DNA from: JAGVSV01 sp040766135
GTDB taxonomy: Bacteria; Bacillota; Clostridia; Christensenellales; Aristaeellaceae
Length of the DNA: 64,000 nucleotides
Reading direction: 5' to 3'
Assembly: GCA_040766135.1 (NCBI GenBank)
Contig: JAXGRA010000002.1
Coordinates: 1-64,000 of the forward strand
Part shown: positions 24,715 through 35,500 of the stretch, piece after piece
Numbering within the stretch: position 1 is the first letter of the stretch
Layout: every line of letters begins with the position of its first letter
Notes under the pieces: model-generated
What the model was told of the DNA's origin: nothing
Seen by the model: only the letters and a program-made list of their open reading frames with translations
The model's database searches: none
Translations under genes and position numbers: made by a program

Positions 24715-26088
24715 TTACGCTTCCTTACCGGCCAGCTTGACAATGGCACGCGCAAATATCCGCATGCTTTTGTGCAGACTGTCCAACGACACATATTCGT
24801 CCGCTTGGTGGGCAATGTCTTCTTCATCAGGGAACAGCGCGCCAAAGGCCACGCCCTCACGCAGCACGCGCGCATAGGTGCCGCCGCCAATGGCGATGGT
24901 CTTGCGTTCCAGGCCTGTTACCTCATGATAGGCATCCAACAAGCCTTGTACCAGCTCGCTATCTTCAGGAACAAAATGTGGGGGCTTACCAGCCTGACCG
25001 ATGACCTCAAAACCGGGCAGCTTCTGCCGCGCAAGTGCAGGAAGATGCGTTGGATTAACCAGCAACGGATATCGAATGTCCAGCGTCGCCTTGATACCAT
25101 CTCCATCATATCGAATGATGCCTAAGTTGCAGGTAAGCGGCCCGGATGCGCTATCCTCTGCCGCAATACCTAAGCCCTGACCATCATACTCCATGCCAAT
25201 GGCATTGGCCAGTTGGCACCACGCAGCCTGCGCGTCCAAATCACGCAGCAGGATCAGCATCTGGCCGATAGCATTGCGCCCCAGATGGGGGAATGCCGCA
25301 TGCCCGGTAATGCCCACCGTGTGCAGGCGGACTGTACCGTCCTCAACCGTGGCCGTCAGAGGCCAGCCATGTTTTTTTGCCAAGCTGCGGGCGCGATCGG
25401 CCAGGGCTTCATTGCCCACTACCAGGGCCTCCGCAGCGCCCGGCACCACGTTGCGGCGTTCACCGGTGTTGAAGCGCAGCACACGCAGACCTTCGCCTGC
25501 AGGCATGGCTTTCAGCGTGAGAAAATATCCGCCTTTTTCAATGTTGATAACAGGATACGCGGCATCGGGGCTAAAACCGCTGCGCGGCATGGTGGTAACG
25601 CTTTGATAATGCTCAATATCTTTCCATCCGCTTTCCTCATCGCAGCCCAGGATCAGGCGCACTTTGCGCTTTAATGGAATGCCTGCCTGTTTGACAGCCG
25701 CCATGGCATACAGCGCCGCTACTGCAGGGCCTTTGTTGTCACTGGCTCCGCGAGCGTACACTTTGCCATCCTTGACCAGCGCTTCAAAAGGCTCTACTGT
25801 CCATCCATCGCCTACAGGCACAATGTCCAAATGGGCCAATATCGCCAGTGCATCCTCGTCCGGCCCTTCGCCAAACTCCGCATGGCCGATGTATCCATCA
25901 AAATTGCTGGTGGAAAAGCCCAGGGCCGCGCAGTCAGCCAGCGCCTGATCCAGCATACTGCGCAACACTGGCCCAAAGGGCGCGCCCGGTTCAGCCGGGC
26001 TGCACACGCTGGGGATACGCAGCCAGCAGCGCAGGGTATCCAGCATCTGCGGCTCCAGCTCGCTTAAAATTCTGTCCAAATCCTTCAT
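24715..26088 (-). CDS. pepV: PepV/Sapep family M20 dipeptidase
   Basis: A di-zinc aminodipeptidase of 457 aa. Metal and catalytic motifs are AHLDIVPVGDGW, GASDNKGP, CDEESGW and IAHQADEY near the end. The lid domain is typical of PepV, which cleaves N-terminal residues from dipeptides such as carnosine and Xaa dipeptides. It sits between patB and DUF1667 in one transcript. Confidence 0.92.
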   Translation of the reverse strand: MKDLDRILSELEPQMLDTLRCWLRIPSVCSPAEPGAPFGPVLRSMLDQALADCAALGFSTSNFDGYIGHAEFGEGPDEDALAILAHLDIVPVGDGWTVEPFEALVKDGKVYARGASDNKGPAVAALYAMAAVKQAGIPLKRKVRLILGCDEESGWKDIEHYQSVTTMPRSGFSPDAAYPVINIEKGGYFLTLKAMPAGEGLRVLRFNTGERRNVVPGAAEALVVGNEALADRARSLAKKHGWPLTATVEDGTVRLHTVGITGHAAFPHLGRNAIGQMLILLRDLDAQAAWCQLANAIGMEYDGQGLGIAAEDSASGPLTCNLGIIRYDGDGIKATLDIRYPLLVNPTHLPALARQKLPGFEVIGQAGKPPHFVPEDSELVQGLLDAYHEVTGLERKTIAIGGGTYARVLREGVAFGALFPDEEDIAHQADEYVSLDSLHKSMRIFARAIVKLAGKEA

Positions 26089-26100
26089 TGGTTCCTCCCG

Positions 26101-27279
26101 TTAAGCCATACCGGAAACAGCGGCAGCCAGGCGATGCAAGCCCTCGATCAGCTGCGACCGGGGACAGCCAAAGTTAATGCGCAGGAAGCCGCGGCCCGAT
26201 TCCTTGCCGAAACTGCTGCCATCGCTAGGCAGCACGCCGGCGTCAAGACAATGTTGAATAATTGCTTCGTTGTCCATGCTGTAGGCACGCACATCCACCC
26301 ACGCTAAAAAAGTAGCCTCAATGGGCGTTACAACAGCCTTGGGCAGACGTTCGGCCAATGTAGCGGTTAACACCCCCCGGCTGCCATCCAGATATTTGAG
26401 CAGGCCATCCAGCCAGTCATCGCACAATGTATATGCAGCCTTATTAGCTTCCAGTGCAAAGAGATTGCCGCAATCAATGCCCGCGTTTTGCACCCAATTA
26501 AGCAGCTTTTCGCGTGTTTTCGGCTCTCGACATACCATCAACGACTGTTTGAGGCCTGCAATGTTAAACGTCTTGCTGCCAGCCAGCAGAGCTACCACAT
26601 GATCTGACCATTCAGGCTTTTTGAGTGCAGACACAAATTTGCCCGGCGCATAGACAAAATCAGCATGGATTTCATCAGATACTACAATCGCATCATATTG
26701 AATTGCCAGCGCAAACAGAGCATCCAACTCCTGTTCAGACCACAGCCGGGATACAGGATTATGCGGGTTGCACAACAGGATAAGCCGCGCACCGGACTTC
26801 AAATGTTCTTCAATGATAGCAAGATCCATATGATATCGCCCGGCCTGATCACGCGCAAGCGGCGCTTCTAAAATGCGGCGGTTAGCATTAGAAGTGGAGC
26901 TATAAAACGGGGGATAAACCGGGGTCAATATAATGACGCCATCCCTCTCACATGTCAGCGCATTGACACAGGTGCGCAGCCCAGATACTACTGTCGGCAT
27001 CATGATGGTATCTTCATGTGCAAAATCCACATTATGCCTGCGCGCCCAAAAACTGCGTGCAGCATCCTTGCCGGGCTCGTCCTCATAGGTATAGCCATAG
27101 CATGCATGGGACGCCCGATGGACCAGCGCATCACGGATAGGCTGCGCGCAGGGGAAATCCATGTCCGCTACCCACATCGGAATGACACCCGCGCGCATAA
27201 GCCCTGGCGCGCTCCATTTGGAAGAACACGTGCCCATCCGGTCAATGCCCGTGTCAAAGTACGCTGCATCATAGTTCAT
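26101..27279 (-). CDS. patB: PatB/MalY family PLP-dependent C-S lyase or aminotransferase
   Basis: Fold type I PLP enzyme of 392 aa. The Schiff-base lysine is in LAGSKTFNIAGL, the aspartate-binding motif is VSDEIHADFV and LCNPHNPVSRLW is also typical. PatB/MalY enzymes cleave cystathionine or cysteine conjugates, a link to methionine metabolism that is by family only. AGGAGGAAAG precedes the ATG. The start overlaps the methyltransferase end by 11 bases. Confidence 0.88.
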   Translation of the reverse strand: MNYDAAYFDTGIDRMGTCSSKWSAPGLMRAGVIPMWVADMDFPCAQPIRDALVHRASHACYGYTYEDEPGKDAARSFWARRHNVDFAHEDTIMMPTVVSGLRTCVNALTCERDGVIILTPVYPPFYSSTSNANRRILEAPLARDQAGRYHMDLAIIEEHLKSGARLILLCNPHNPVSRLWSEQELDALFALAIQYDAIVVSDEIHADFVYAPGKFVSALKKPEWSDHVVALLAGSKTFNIAGLKQSLMVCREPKTREKLLNWVQNAGIDCGNLFALEANKAAYTLCDDWLDGLLKYLDGSRGVLTATLAERLPKAVVTPIEATFLAWVDVRAYSMDNEAIIQHCLDAGVLPSDGSSFGKESGRGFLRINFGCPRSQLIEGLHRLAAAVSGMA

Positions 27280-27880
27280 GGTTCTTTCCTCCTGTACATC
27301 TGATTACCCAATAACCGCCGCTGCGCTCAACAACTGCAACATCGGCAAATATACTACGCAAATATTTCAGTGCGGATTCGGCTCCCTGCTGCTTGCGGAT
27401 GACAATCAACAACACGCCATCCTGTACAAGATGCTGTGTACAATCCTCGAACAGCCTGTAAACCGTAGCTTTCCCGGCACGGATAGGGGGATTGAACACA
27501 ATCAGATCGTAATTATCCGTTAATCGTTCAAAGCCATCGCTAATAACAGCCTGCGCGCGCACCTTGTTCACATCGGCATTGCGGCGTGCCAGCGCTACCG
27601 CACGGGGGTTGATATCTGCCAGCGTGACATTTGCACTAGGATGCAGCGCCGCAATCACAATGCCCATAGCGCCCCAGCCGCAGCCTAAATCCAGCACCGA
27701 ACCGGATATGCGCTCCGGCAGGGCTGATAGCAATATCCGGCTGCCTTTGTCCACCCCATCGCGTGAAAACACCCCGGCATCCGTCCAAAAGGTAAATAGC
27801 CTGTCCTGCCAGGTAAATCGGACGCTCTTGGGGTTGCTTTCGCTGTGAGGTTCTGACGAATAATAGTGCTGTGTACTCAT
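27269..27880 (-). CDS. RsmC-like class I methyltransferase
   Basis: This 203-aa SAM-dependent enzyme has motif I VLDLGCGWGAMGIV and the catalytic FNPPIRAG, the NPP motif of RsmC and YbxB N2-guanine rRNA methyltransferases. It lacks the N-terminal half-domain of E. coli RsmC, as is usual in Bacillota. The target is probably 16S rRNA guanine, by family. The ATG overlaps the pseudouridine synthase stop (ATGA). Confidence 0.85.
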   Translation of the reverse strand: MSTQHYYSSEPHSESNPKSVRFTWQDRLFTFWTDAGVFSRDGVDKGSRILLSALPERISGSVLDLGCGWGAMGIVIAALHPSANVTLADINPRAVALARRNADVNKVRAQAVISDGFERLTDNYDLIVFNPPIRAGKATVYRLFEDCTQHLVQDGVLLIVIRKQQGAESALKYLRSIFADVAVVERSGGYWVIRCTGGKNHEL

Positions 27881-28596
27881 TTCCTTCCAACGCTTTCTAA
27901 CAATAGCTGAACTTCTTCAGTTGACAACTCCCGATACTGGCCGGGCGCAAGCCCGGCATCAAGTAGCAAGGGCCCGAACCGAACACGCTGAAGTGCGGTT
28001 ACCTCATGATCTCGTGCAGCGAACATGCGGCGCACCTGGTGGAACTTGCCCTCTGTGACTACTACCCGCGCAATGCTTTGCTCTGCCTGGGCGGACAGAA
28101 TGGTCAGGCGCGCCGGCAGCGCGGTAAAGTCCTTCAGTTCAATGCCCTCAGCGAAAGCCTGTACATCCTGCGGCGTCAGCTGCCCGGTTACCTGTGCCAC
28201 ATACTCCTTCTCCACTCGGGAGGAGGGGGCGAGCAGCCGGTGCGCCATCTGCCCATCGGTGGTGAACAACAGCAGCCCTTCGGTATCCTTGTCCAGCCGG
28301 CCTACCGGCATGCATCCGCAGGCACGGTATACAGGCGGCAGCAGGTCCAGCACCGTGGCAGCACGTGTATCCCGCGCGGCCGTCAACACCCCAACCGGCT
28401 TGTTCATCATCACATGCCGCTCCAGCCGGGTATCCACCTGGACGCCATCCACAATGAGGTCGCAACCTTCTTCCACATTGGCAGCGTTGTCACGTACAAT
28501 GACACCATCTACCTGCACCCGTCCCTGACGGATCATATCCCGAGCGCCGGAACGAGACGCAATGCCCAGTGAGCCCAACAGGCGATCCAGCCGCAT
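27877..28596 (-). CDS. RsuA family rRNA pseudouridine synthase
   Basis: An S4 RNA-binding domain (residues 1-60, MRLDRLLGSLGIASRSGARD) leads to the catalytic domain, with the active aspartate in VGRLDKDTEGLLLF and the KFHQVRRMFAA motif. At 239 aa it has RsuA size. It modifies a uridine in ribosomal RNA; RsuA acts on 16S U516. The ATG overlaps the preceding stop (TGATG). Confidence 0.92.
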   Translation of the reverse strand: MRLDRLLGSLGIASRSGARDMIRQGRVQVDGVIVRDNAANVEEGCDLIVDGVQVDTRLERHVMMNKPVGVLTAARDTRAATVLDLLPPVYRACGCMPVGRLDKDTEGLLLFTTDGQMAHRLLAPSSRVEKEYVAQVTGQLTPQDVQAFAEGIELKDFTALPARLTILSAQAEQSIARVVVTEGKFHQVRRMFAARDHEVTALQRVRFGPLLLDAGLAPGQYRELSTEEVQLLLESVGRK

Positions 28597-29519
28597 CAGC
28601 GTCCAGCCTTGTTAGAAGCTTGCCCGATGGTGTGCGCCAGCGCCGCTTTGCGCCACAGCACAAATGGCAGATACAGGATCATCAGCGCAATACCGATACG
28701 CACATACACTTCCTGCGGGAAGTCAAAGGTGGTCAGCGTGGTTAGCAGCATGGTTAAATCCCATTGCAGGTCGCCCACCATCATGCTGCGCAGATAGTCC
28801 ACAATAAAGTACAGAGATGTCCCGATTGCGGGCAGCGTAATCAGAAAGTTAATCAGTGATGTGCGTCCCAGGCCATTCAACTTCCGCCTACGCACCGCGC
28901 GCGAGGCTTTCAGCGCACGGTGAATCCCCTTAGCATCCACACTTAAAAAAGCAAAGGGCAGATCGCGCCGCCAGCCCAGCACTGCCAACAAGGTAAAGAC
29001 GATGAAGGCCAGGGCGATCAGCGCAATGCCATGCGCATAATCACCGCCGATAAGCGCGCCAATGTCATTGATCATAAGGCCAAACTCATTAAACCCCGCC
29101 ATTGTCCAGTAAACATAAAAAGTGATAGTTAATGCGGCAATGGGCGCAACAAAAGGCAACGCACGCAGCAGACGCAGCAGCCCGGCCAGTAGCCAGCGGC
29201 CAAAGTTGCTTAGCGCACATGCAGGCGCTGTGTCACGCCAACCCACAACCCAGAAAAGAGTGGAACGGGTAAAAAATACAAACGGCATCACGATCAGCGC
29301 ATACAACGGCAAACACGCAAGCAGCGACATCGGGATAACATGCGCACGCGGGAAGCCCAGCACGTTATGCCCAGCCAAGGCTAAAATCAATGGCAGCAGC
29401 GCCACGCCGCGCACCAATAGATTGAGGAGCAATAGCCCCAATATACGAACAAAATGATGAAAGCACGCACTCAGCGCCGCCCCATGGGGCGAACGGCGGG
29501 GGTTAGGGGACGTCTGCAA
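28596..29519 (-). CDS. Unidentified polytopic membrane protein
   Basis: The 307-aa protein has about seven hydrophobic segments, for instance IALIALAFIVFTLLAVLGW and IGIALMILYLPFVLW. A basic loop, HRALKASRAVRRRKLNG, lies between segments 5 and 6. I do not recognise the family; it resembles DUF975-type proteins only in layout. The start appears to be TTG at 29519 with AGGAGG eight bases upstream. It is the first gene of a seven-gene transcript ending with manA. Confidence 0.7.
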   Translation of the reverse strand: MQTSPNPRRSPHGAALSACFHHFVRILGLLLLNLLVRGVALLPLILALAGHNVLGFPRAHVIPMSLLACLPLYALIVMPFVFFTRSTLFWVVGWRDTAPACALSNFGRWLLAGLLRLLRALPFVAPIAALTITFYVYWTMAGFNEFGLMINDIGALIGGDYAHGIALIALAFIVFTLLAVLGWRRDLPFAFLSVDAKGIHRALKASRAVRRRKLNGLGRTSLINFLITLPAIGTSLYFIVDYLRSMMVGDLQWDLTMLLTTLTTFDFPQEVYVRIGIALMILYLPFVLWRKAALAHTIGQASNKAGR

Positions 29520-29538
29520 AGGATATTCCTCCTTATCG

Positions 29539-29583
29539 CTTGGTTACCAAGTTCATTATAGCCACTGCACAGGTATCAGACAA
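29539..29583 (-). promoter_or_regulatory. Promoter with palindromic operator-like site
   Basis: On the minus strand -35 TTGTCT (29583-29578) and a perfect -10 TATAAT (29560-29555) are 17 bases apart. Just downstream, over the expected transcription start, is the palindrome CTTGGTTACCAAG (29539-29551; 6-bp arms, one central base). It would drive the membrane protein, rsuA-like, methyltransferase, patB, pepV, DUF1667 and manA genes. Confidence 0.72.
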
Positions 29584-29591
29584 GGAAGACC

Positions 29592-32432
29592 CTACTTTCC
29601 CAGCCCATACCGGCGCAGATACTCGCCGGTGTAGCTGCCTTCCTGCTGGGCCACTTGTTCAGGCGTGCCGGTGGCCACCACGCGACCGCCCTGGTCGCCG
29701 CCTTCAGGGCCCATATCGATGATGTAGTCAGCGTTGCGCAATATATCCATGTTATGTTCGATAACCAGCACGCTGTTGCCGGCGTTGGTCAATCGTTGCA
29801 GCACTTTAATTAAGCGGGACACATCGTCCACATGCAGCCCGGTAGTAGGCTCATCCAGCAGTATTAATGTGCGGCCGGTGGCTTTTCGGCTAAGCTCTGT
29901 CGCCAGTTTCACACGCTGCGCTTCGCCGCCGGACAGCGTGGTGCTGGGCTGTCCCAGGCGCACATAGCCCAACCCAACATCCTGCAGGGTTTTCAGCTTG
30001 GCAATAATACGCTGATGATGTTCAAAAAACACCGTGGCTTCATCCACCGTCATGTCCAGCACATCGCTGATATTGCGCCCACGGTAGCGTACCTCCAGCG
30101 TTTCACGGTTGTAGCGCTTGCCCTTGCATACCTCGCAGGGTACGTAGATATCGGCCATGAAGTGCATCTCAATCTTGAGCAGGCCTTCGCCGCTGCATGC
30201 CTCACACCGGCCGCCGCGCACGTTAAAAGAAAACCGGCTTTCCTTAAAACCACGTGCCTTGGCATCGTTGGTTTGTGCAAACACCTTGCGCACCAGGTCA
30301 AACAACCCTGTGTATGTAGCGGGGTTGCTGCGCGGCGTGCGGCCAATGGGGGACTGGTCAATGGATATAATTTTGTCCAGATGTTCCAGACCTTCAATCG
30401 CATCATGCGAACCGGGACGCGTTTTGGCGCGGTTCAAATCCCGCGCCAGGCGACGGTATAAAATAGCATTGACCAGGCTGCTTTTGCCGCTGCCGGACAC
30501 CCCGCTCACACAGCAGAACACACCCAAAGGAAAAGTAACATCAATGTTTTTCAGGTTGTTTTCCCGCGCGCCTTTCACCGTCAGCCATGCAGAGGGCTTG
30601 CGCCGCTTTTTAGGAATTGAAATATGCTTGCAGCCACTCAAGTATTGCCCGGTGATGGAGTCCGGCGCTGCCGCGATATCTTCTACTGTTCCTTGTGCTA
30701 CCACATGCCCGCCGCGCTCCCCGGCGCCGGGGCCGATGTCCACCACGTAATCAGCCGCGCGCAGGGCTTCCTCATCGTGCTCGACCACAATCAGCGTGTT
30801 GCCCAAGTCGCGCAGGTTCTTCAGTGTTTGAAGCAAGCGCACGTTATCGCGCTGGTGCAGGCCGATGGAAGGCTCGTCCAGTATATACAGCACCCCCACC
30901 AACCCAGAACCAATCTGCGTGGCCAGCCGTATACGCTGTGCCTCGCCACCCGACAGCGTAGTGGCTCCGCGCGACAGCGTCAGATAATCCAGCCCAACGT
31001 TGCATAGAAAAGAGATACGTGCCAGGATTTCCTTGAGGATTTGCTCAGCGATCTGGCGCTTGGTCTCGTCCAGATCAAGGTTTTGAAGAAAATGGCTGGC
31101 TTTAATGAGGTTTAAGTCACTTAAATCTGCCAGGTTGATGCCCCCCACCGTCACGGCCAGCGCCTCCCGTTTCAGGCGTTTGCCCTGGCAATCCGGGCAG
31201 CGTTCCTCCTGCATATAATCCTCATACAGGGCTTTGGCGGCCTCGCTGGTGGTCTCACGGTAGCGGCGCGTCATGGTAGGGATGAGGCCTTCATAGGCCA
31301 CATCATACCGCCCCACGCCATTGGCGCTGGTAAAGCTGGTGGGGATGCGCACGCCGCCTGTACCATACAGCAGGATTTTTAAAATGTTGTCGGGCAGCTC
31401 GCTCACCGGGGTATCCATGCTGAAACCGTAATATTCGCTCAGTCCCCGAAAAATCATGTGCGAGGTGCTGCGCTCATCGCCGCTGCTGCTCCAACCCATC
31501 GCGCTGACCGCACCCTCGTTAAGGGATTTGGACTTGTCCGGGATGATCATGTCCGGGCTGATGGTGCGCAAAAAACCCAGGCCGGAGCATGTGGGGCATG
31601 CGCCGTATGGGTTGTTAAACGAAAACATGCGCGGGGTAAGCTCTTCAATGTTGATGCCGCAATCCGGGCAGGCATAGTTTTGCGAAAATATAGTGACGGA
31701 ATCGGTATCTATGTCCTGCACGCCCACCAGCCCGCCCGATTGCCGGAGTGCCGTTTCCAGGCTGTCGCTCAGCCGATGCTCCAGGCCCGGACGCACAATC
31801 AAACGATCAACCACCAGTTCAATATCATGCTTTCGGTTTTTATCAAGCTTGGGCAGATCGTCCAGGTCATATACCCGTCCGTCAATACGCACGCGCACAA
31901 AGCCGCCCTTGCGTGCATCCTCTAAGATGCGCGCATGTTCGCCTTTGCGGCCGCGCACCACCGGGGCCAGCAATTGGATGCGCGTGCCCTCCGGCAGCAG
32001 CAGGATGGCATCCACCATTTGATCCACGGTCTGCTGGCTGATCTCCTTGCCGCAGTCCGGGCAATGCGGCATGCCTACCCGTGCATACAGCAGCCGAAGG
32101 TAGTCATGGATCTCGGTCACCGTGCCCACGGTGGAGCGCGGGTTGTGGCTGGTCGTGCGCTGGTCAATGGAAATGGTGGGGGACAGGCCCTCAATCAAAT
32201 CCACATCCGGCTTGTCCATCTGGCCCAGAAACTGCCGCGCATAGGCGGACATACTTTCAATGAATCGGCGCTGCCCCTCGGCGTAGATGGTGTCAAACGC
32301 CAAAGAAGACTTGCCGGAACCCGACAAGCCCGTAAAAACGATGAGTTTGTTGCGCGGAAGCGTCAGGTTAATATTCTTTAGATTGTGCTCCCGCGCACCG
32401 CGTATGGTAATAACATCCTGAGGATCTGACAT
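29592..32432 (-). CDS. uvrA: Excinuclease ABC subunit A
   Basis: The damage-recognition ATPase of nucleotide excision repair, 946 aa. Walker A motifs are GLSGSGKSS in the first and GVSGSGKSS in the second ABC domain. Zinc modules show CPDCGKEI, CPDCG with CPTCSGLG, and CEACSGEG with CEVCKG. Signatures LSGGEAQRIRLATQ and LSGGEAQRVKLATE are intact. The ATG at 32432 has AGGGAGAG upstream and the product begins MSDPQDVITIRGAREHNLKN. It follows mfd on the same strand, so repair genes are clustered. Confidence 0.97.
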   Translation of the reverse strand: MSDPQDVITIRGAREHNLKNINLTLPRNKLIVFTGLSGSGKSSLAFDTIYAEGQRRFIESMSAYARQFLGQMDKPDVDLIEGLSPTISIDQRTTSHNPRSTVGTVTEIHDYLRLLYARVGMPHCPDCGKEISQQTVDQMVDAILLLPEGTRIQLLAPVVRGRKGEHARILEDARKGGFVRVRIDGRVYDLDDLPKLDKNRKHDIELVVDRLIVRPGLEHRLSDSLETALRQSGGLVGVQDIDTDSVTIFSQNYACPDCGINIEELTPRMFSFNNPYGACPTCSGLGFLRTISPDMIIPDKSKSLNEGAVSAMGWSSSGDERSTSHMIFRGLSEYYGFSMDTPVSELPDNILKILLYGTGGVRIPTSFTSANGVGRYDVAYEGLIPTMTRRYRETTSEAAKALYEDYMQEERCPDCQGKRLKREALAVTVGGINLADLSDLNLIKASHFLQNLDLDETKRQIAEQILKEILARISFLCNVGLDYLTLSRGATTLSGGEAQRIRLATQIGSGLVGVLYILDEPSIGLHQRDNVRLLQTLKNLRDLGNTLIVVEHDEEALRAADYVVDIGPGAGERGGHVVAQGTVEDIAAAPDSITGQYLSGCKHISIPKKRRKPSAWLTVKGARENNLKNIDVTFPLGVFCCVSGVSGSGKSSLVNAILYRRLARDLNRAKTRPGSHDAIEGLEHLDKIISIDQSPIGRTPRSNPATYTGLFDLVRKVFAQTNDAKARGFKESRFSFNVRGGRCEACSGEGLLKIEMHFMADIYVPCEVCKGKRYNRETLEVRYRGRNISDVLDMTVDEATVFFEHHQRIIAKLKTLQDVGLGYVRLGQPSTTLSGGEAQRVKLATELSRKATGRTLILLDEPTTGLHVDDVSRLIKVLQRLTNAGNSVLVIEHNMDILRNADYIIDMGPEGGDQGGRVVATGTPEQVAQQEGSYTGEYLRRYGLGK

Positions 32433-32470
32433 ATACTCTCCCTGTTTTGTGTTGCCCCAAGGGCATTCAA

Positions 32471-32499
32471 AGCATACCACCCCGGCGGTATGCAATCAA
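32471..32499 (-). promoter_or_regulatory. Possible uvrA promoter overlapping an inverted repeat
   Basis: On the minus strand -35 TTGATT (32499-32494) and TATGCT (32476-32471) are 17 bases apart. An inverted repeat, GCATACC/GGTATGC (32472-32478 and 32487-32493), covers most of the spacer and the -10. It could be an operator, or a weak terminator hairpin after mfd, since the following T-run is only TTTG. It is not a LexA box. Confidence 0.45.
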
Positions 32500-32514
32500 G
32501 GAAACTTTGTTTTT

Positions 32515-35500
32515 TTAAACGGCCTTTTGCGAAGCGTTCATGGCATCAATCAAGGCCGTCAGCAGTGGGATAGCTGCCTCCAGCATCTGTGCATCATTCA
32601 TGCGCGGCAGCTTGATCAACAGTGACGTTTGCCGCCCGGAGGATAGCGAGAACCTGCGGTCTGTGCTGGTCATCGCTGTAAACAACACCTGCGGATCCAC
32701 CACATAGTCCGCATGCAGGCGCAGTTTCAGATATTCATCTGCGCTGGTCACCAAATCCGCACCGATGGCGCGTGCCAGCGAACGCAGGTGTGCTACGCTG
32801 ATCAGGTTGGTGACCGGCTCGGTCGGTTCGCCAAAGCGATCAATAAGTTCATCAATGACATCCATGCGATCCTGTTGGGTACGGATCATGGCAATACGTT
32901 TGTATACCTCCATGCGCTGTGCCTCGCCCTTTACATAGCTTTCAGGCAAGAAGGCTGTAACACGCAGCTCCACCCGCGTTTCCAGCTCGCGTTCGCGCAG
33001 GAAACTGAAATCGCCCTTGGCTTCCAGCACGGCTTCTTCAATCATCTTGCAATACATGTCATAGCCCACAGCGCTGACCTGGCCGGATTGTTCGGGGCCA
33101 AACATATTGCCCGCACCGCGGATTTCCAAATCTCTCATGGCGATACGGAAGCCCGCACCAAACTCCGTAAATTCCTTGATGGCTGACAGGCGCTTTTCAG
33201 CGGTCTCCGTCAGCGTGCGATCTGGGCGCACGGTAAAGTAGGCATACGCCACACGATTAGAACGGCCTACACGCCCGCGCAGCTGATACAATTGCGATAG
33301 GCCAAAGTGATCCGCGTCATACACAATGAGCGTGTTGGCATTGGGCACATCGATGCCGTTTTCAATGATGGTGGTGCACAGCAGCACATCATAGGCCCCC
33401 TCGTAAAAGTCCATCATGATATCTTCCAACGTATTGTCAGGCATTTGCCCGTGGGCAACCCCTATGCGCGCCTCGGGCACCAACAGGCGCAAGCGGCTGG
33501 CAAAACGCTCGATATCACGCACGCGATTGTACAGGAAGAACACCTGCCCGCCGCGCCCCAATTCCCGCATCAGCGCATCGCGGATCAATGGTTCCTGATA
33601 ATCTGTTACATAGGTCTGCACAGGGAAACGCTCCTCCGGCGGCGTTTCCAGCAGGCTCATGTCGCGCACGCCCACCATGCTCATGTGCAGGGTACGGGGG
33701 ATGGGAGTGGCCGACAGCGTCAGCACATCCACCTCGCCCTTCATGCTCTTAATGCGTTCTTTATGGCCCACGCCAAAGCGCTGCTCTTCATCCACTACCA
33801 GCAGACCCAAGTTTTTAAACGCTACATCCTTGGACAGCAAGCGATGCGTACCAATCAGGATATCTACCTCGCCTGCCCGCGCTGCTGCAATCACCTCGCG
33901 GTTCTGTTTGGGGGGGCGGAAACGGCTGATATACTCCACTCGCACAGGGAAGCTGCCAAAGCGCTTGGACAGCGTGCGGTAATGCTGCTGCACCAAAATG
34001 GTGGTAGGTGCCAAAAAAGCTACCTGCTTGCCATTGAGCACGCAGCGCAGCGCGGCGCGCATGGCCACCTCGGTCTTGCCGTAGCCCACATCTCCGCACA
34101 GCAGGCGGTCCATGTTGATGGGCCGTGCCATGTCATTGAGTGTTTCCTCAATGGCGCGCTCCTGGTCTGAGGTTAATTCGTATTCAAAATTTTCGGCAAA
34201 CTGGCGCTCCCATTCCTCCATGGGCTGAAACGCATACCCCGGTATGGTTTGGCGCGCAGCATATAGCTTGACCAAATCGATGGCCAGTTTTTGCAGGCCG
34301 GCCTTTACTTTTTTCTTCTGCCGCTCCCAGTCGCCGCCAGTCAGGTCATTCAATGGCGGCGCATCGCCGCCGGATCCAATGTATTTTTGCACCCGGTCAA
34401 ATTGATCCACCGGGATGTACAGCTTGTCATTGCCTCGGTACTGGATAAATAAATAATCCCGGAATACGCCCTCGCTTTGCAGGCGTACAGTGCCATGGTA
34501 GATGCCCACACCATAGTGTTCATGCACCACATAATCGCCTACGCGCAGGTCGGTGAACGCTTCAATGCGTTCTCCTGCATATTGCCGCTGGCGCGTCCTG
34601 CGCCGCTCGCTGCCAAAGATATCGGTATCGGTCAGTACGGCCAAACCGGCCTGTTCCAGCACAAACCCGCGCGAAAAGGACTGTGAGGATAGCAAGAGAT
34701 TGCCGCTTGCAGTATCCGGTTCCGACAGATATACAGAAAACTCCTGCAGGGCCGTGCGCACGCGCTGCGCACGCGTTGCAGACCCCATCAGCAGGGTAAT
34801 TTGCCAGCCCTGTTTTTGCCAATCGGCAATATCGCGTGCTAAATCAGCATATCGGCTGGTATATCCGGAAGCGCCCACACCCTTTAGCGCAATGGCCAAA
34901 TCCGTTTGCAGCCCCAATTGCCCGCGCAGCAGCTCCTGTACGGTCAGCACGGCACGCGGCTGCAGCGCGGATTGCACCTCATCGGCAGTAAACAGCAGAT
35001 TTTGCTGATCCGGCGTAGCTTCGCCATGCGCAATGGCCTGTTCCAAGTCGCTGGCAAAGCCGGTGGTACGATCTTCCATGCGGGCACGCACCCGGTCAGG
35101 CGTATCCATCACGATGATGGCATCGGGCAGCAATGCCCACAGCCCCACGGATTGCGGCAGCACCAGATGCACCCACTCCTGGATGCCGGTAAAGTGACCG
35201 GTATCGGCCAGCTGCTGCACATCAAGCATCAGCTGCTCCAGCCTTAAGGGCGCTTGCGGCGGGATATTGGTCTCTTCTTCCGGCGGCAGCGCATATTGAT
35301 CCAGCATGCGGGAGCGCGCCTGGCTGCCGCGGGCAATGGCCTGCTGCATGGCGGCAAAGGCTTGCTTGCGATGCGGAGGGGCAACATAGTATTCCGTGGC
35401 CGGTGTCAGCCGCACTTCATTGAGCGGTGCAATGCTGCGCTGGGTGAGGGTATCAAAGCTGCGGATGGCGTCCACCTGGGTATCAAAAAACTCCACGCGC

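Noticed and set aside
33307..34170. 287-codon plus-strand frame opposite mfd
   Set aside because: Shadow of mfd; no domain and no ribosome site.
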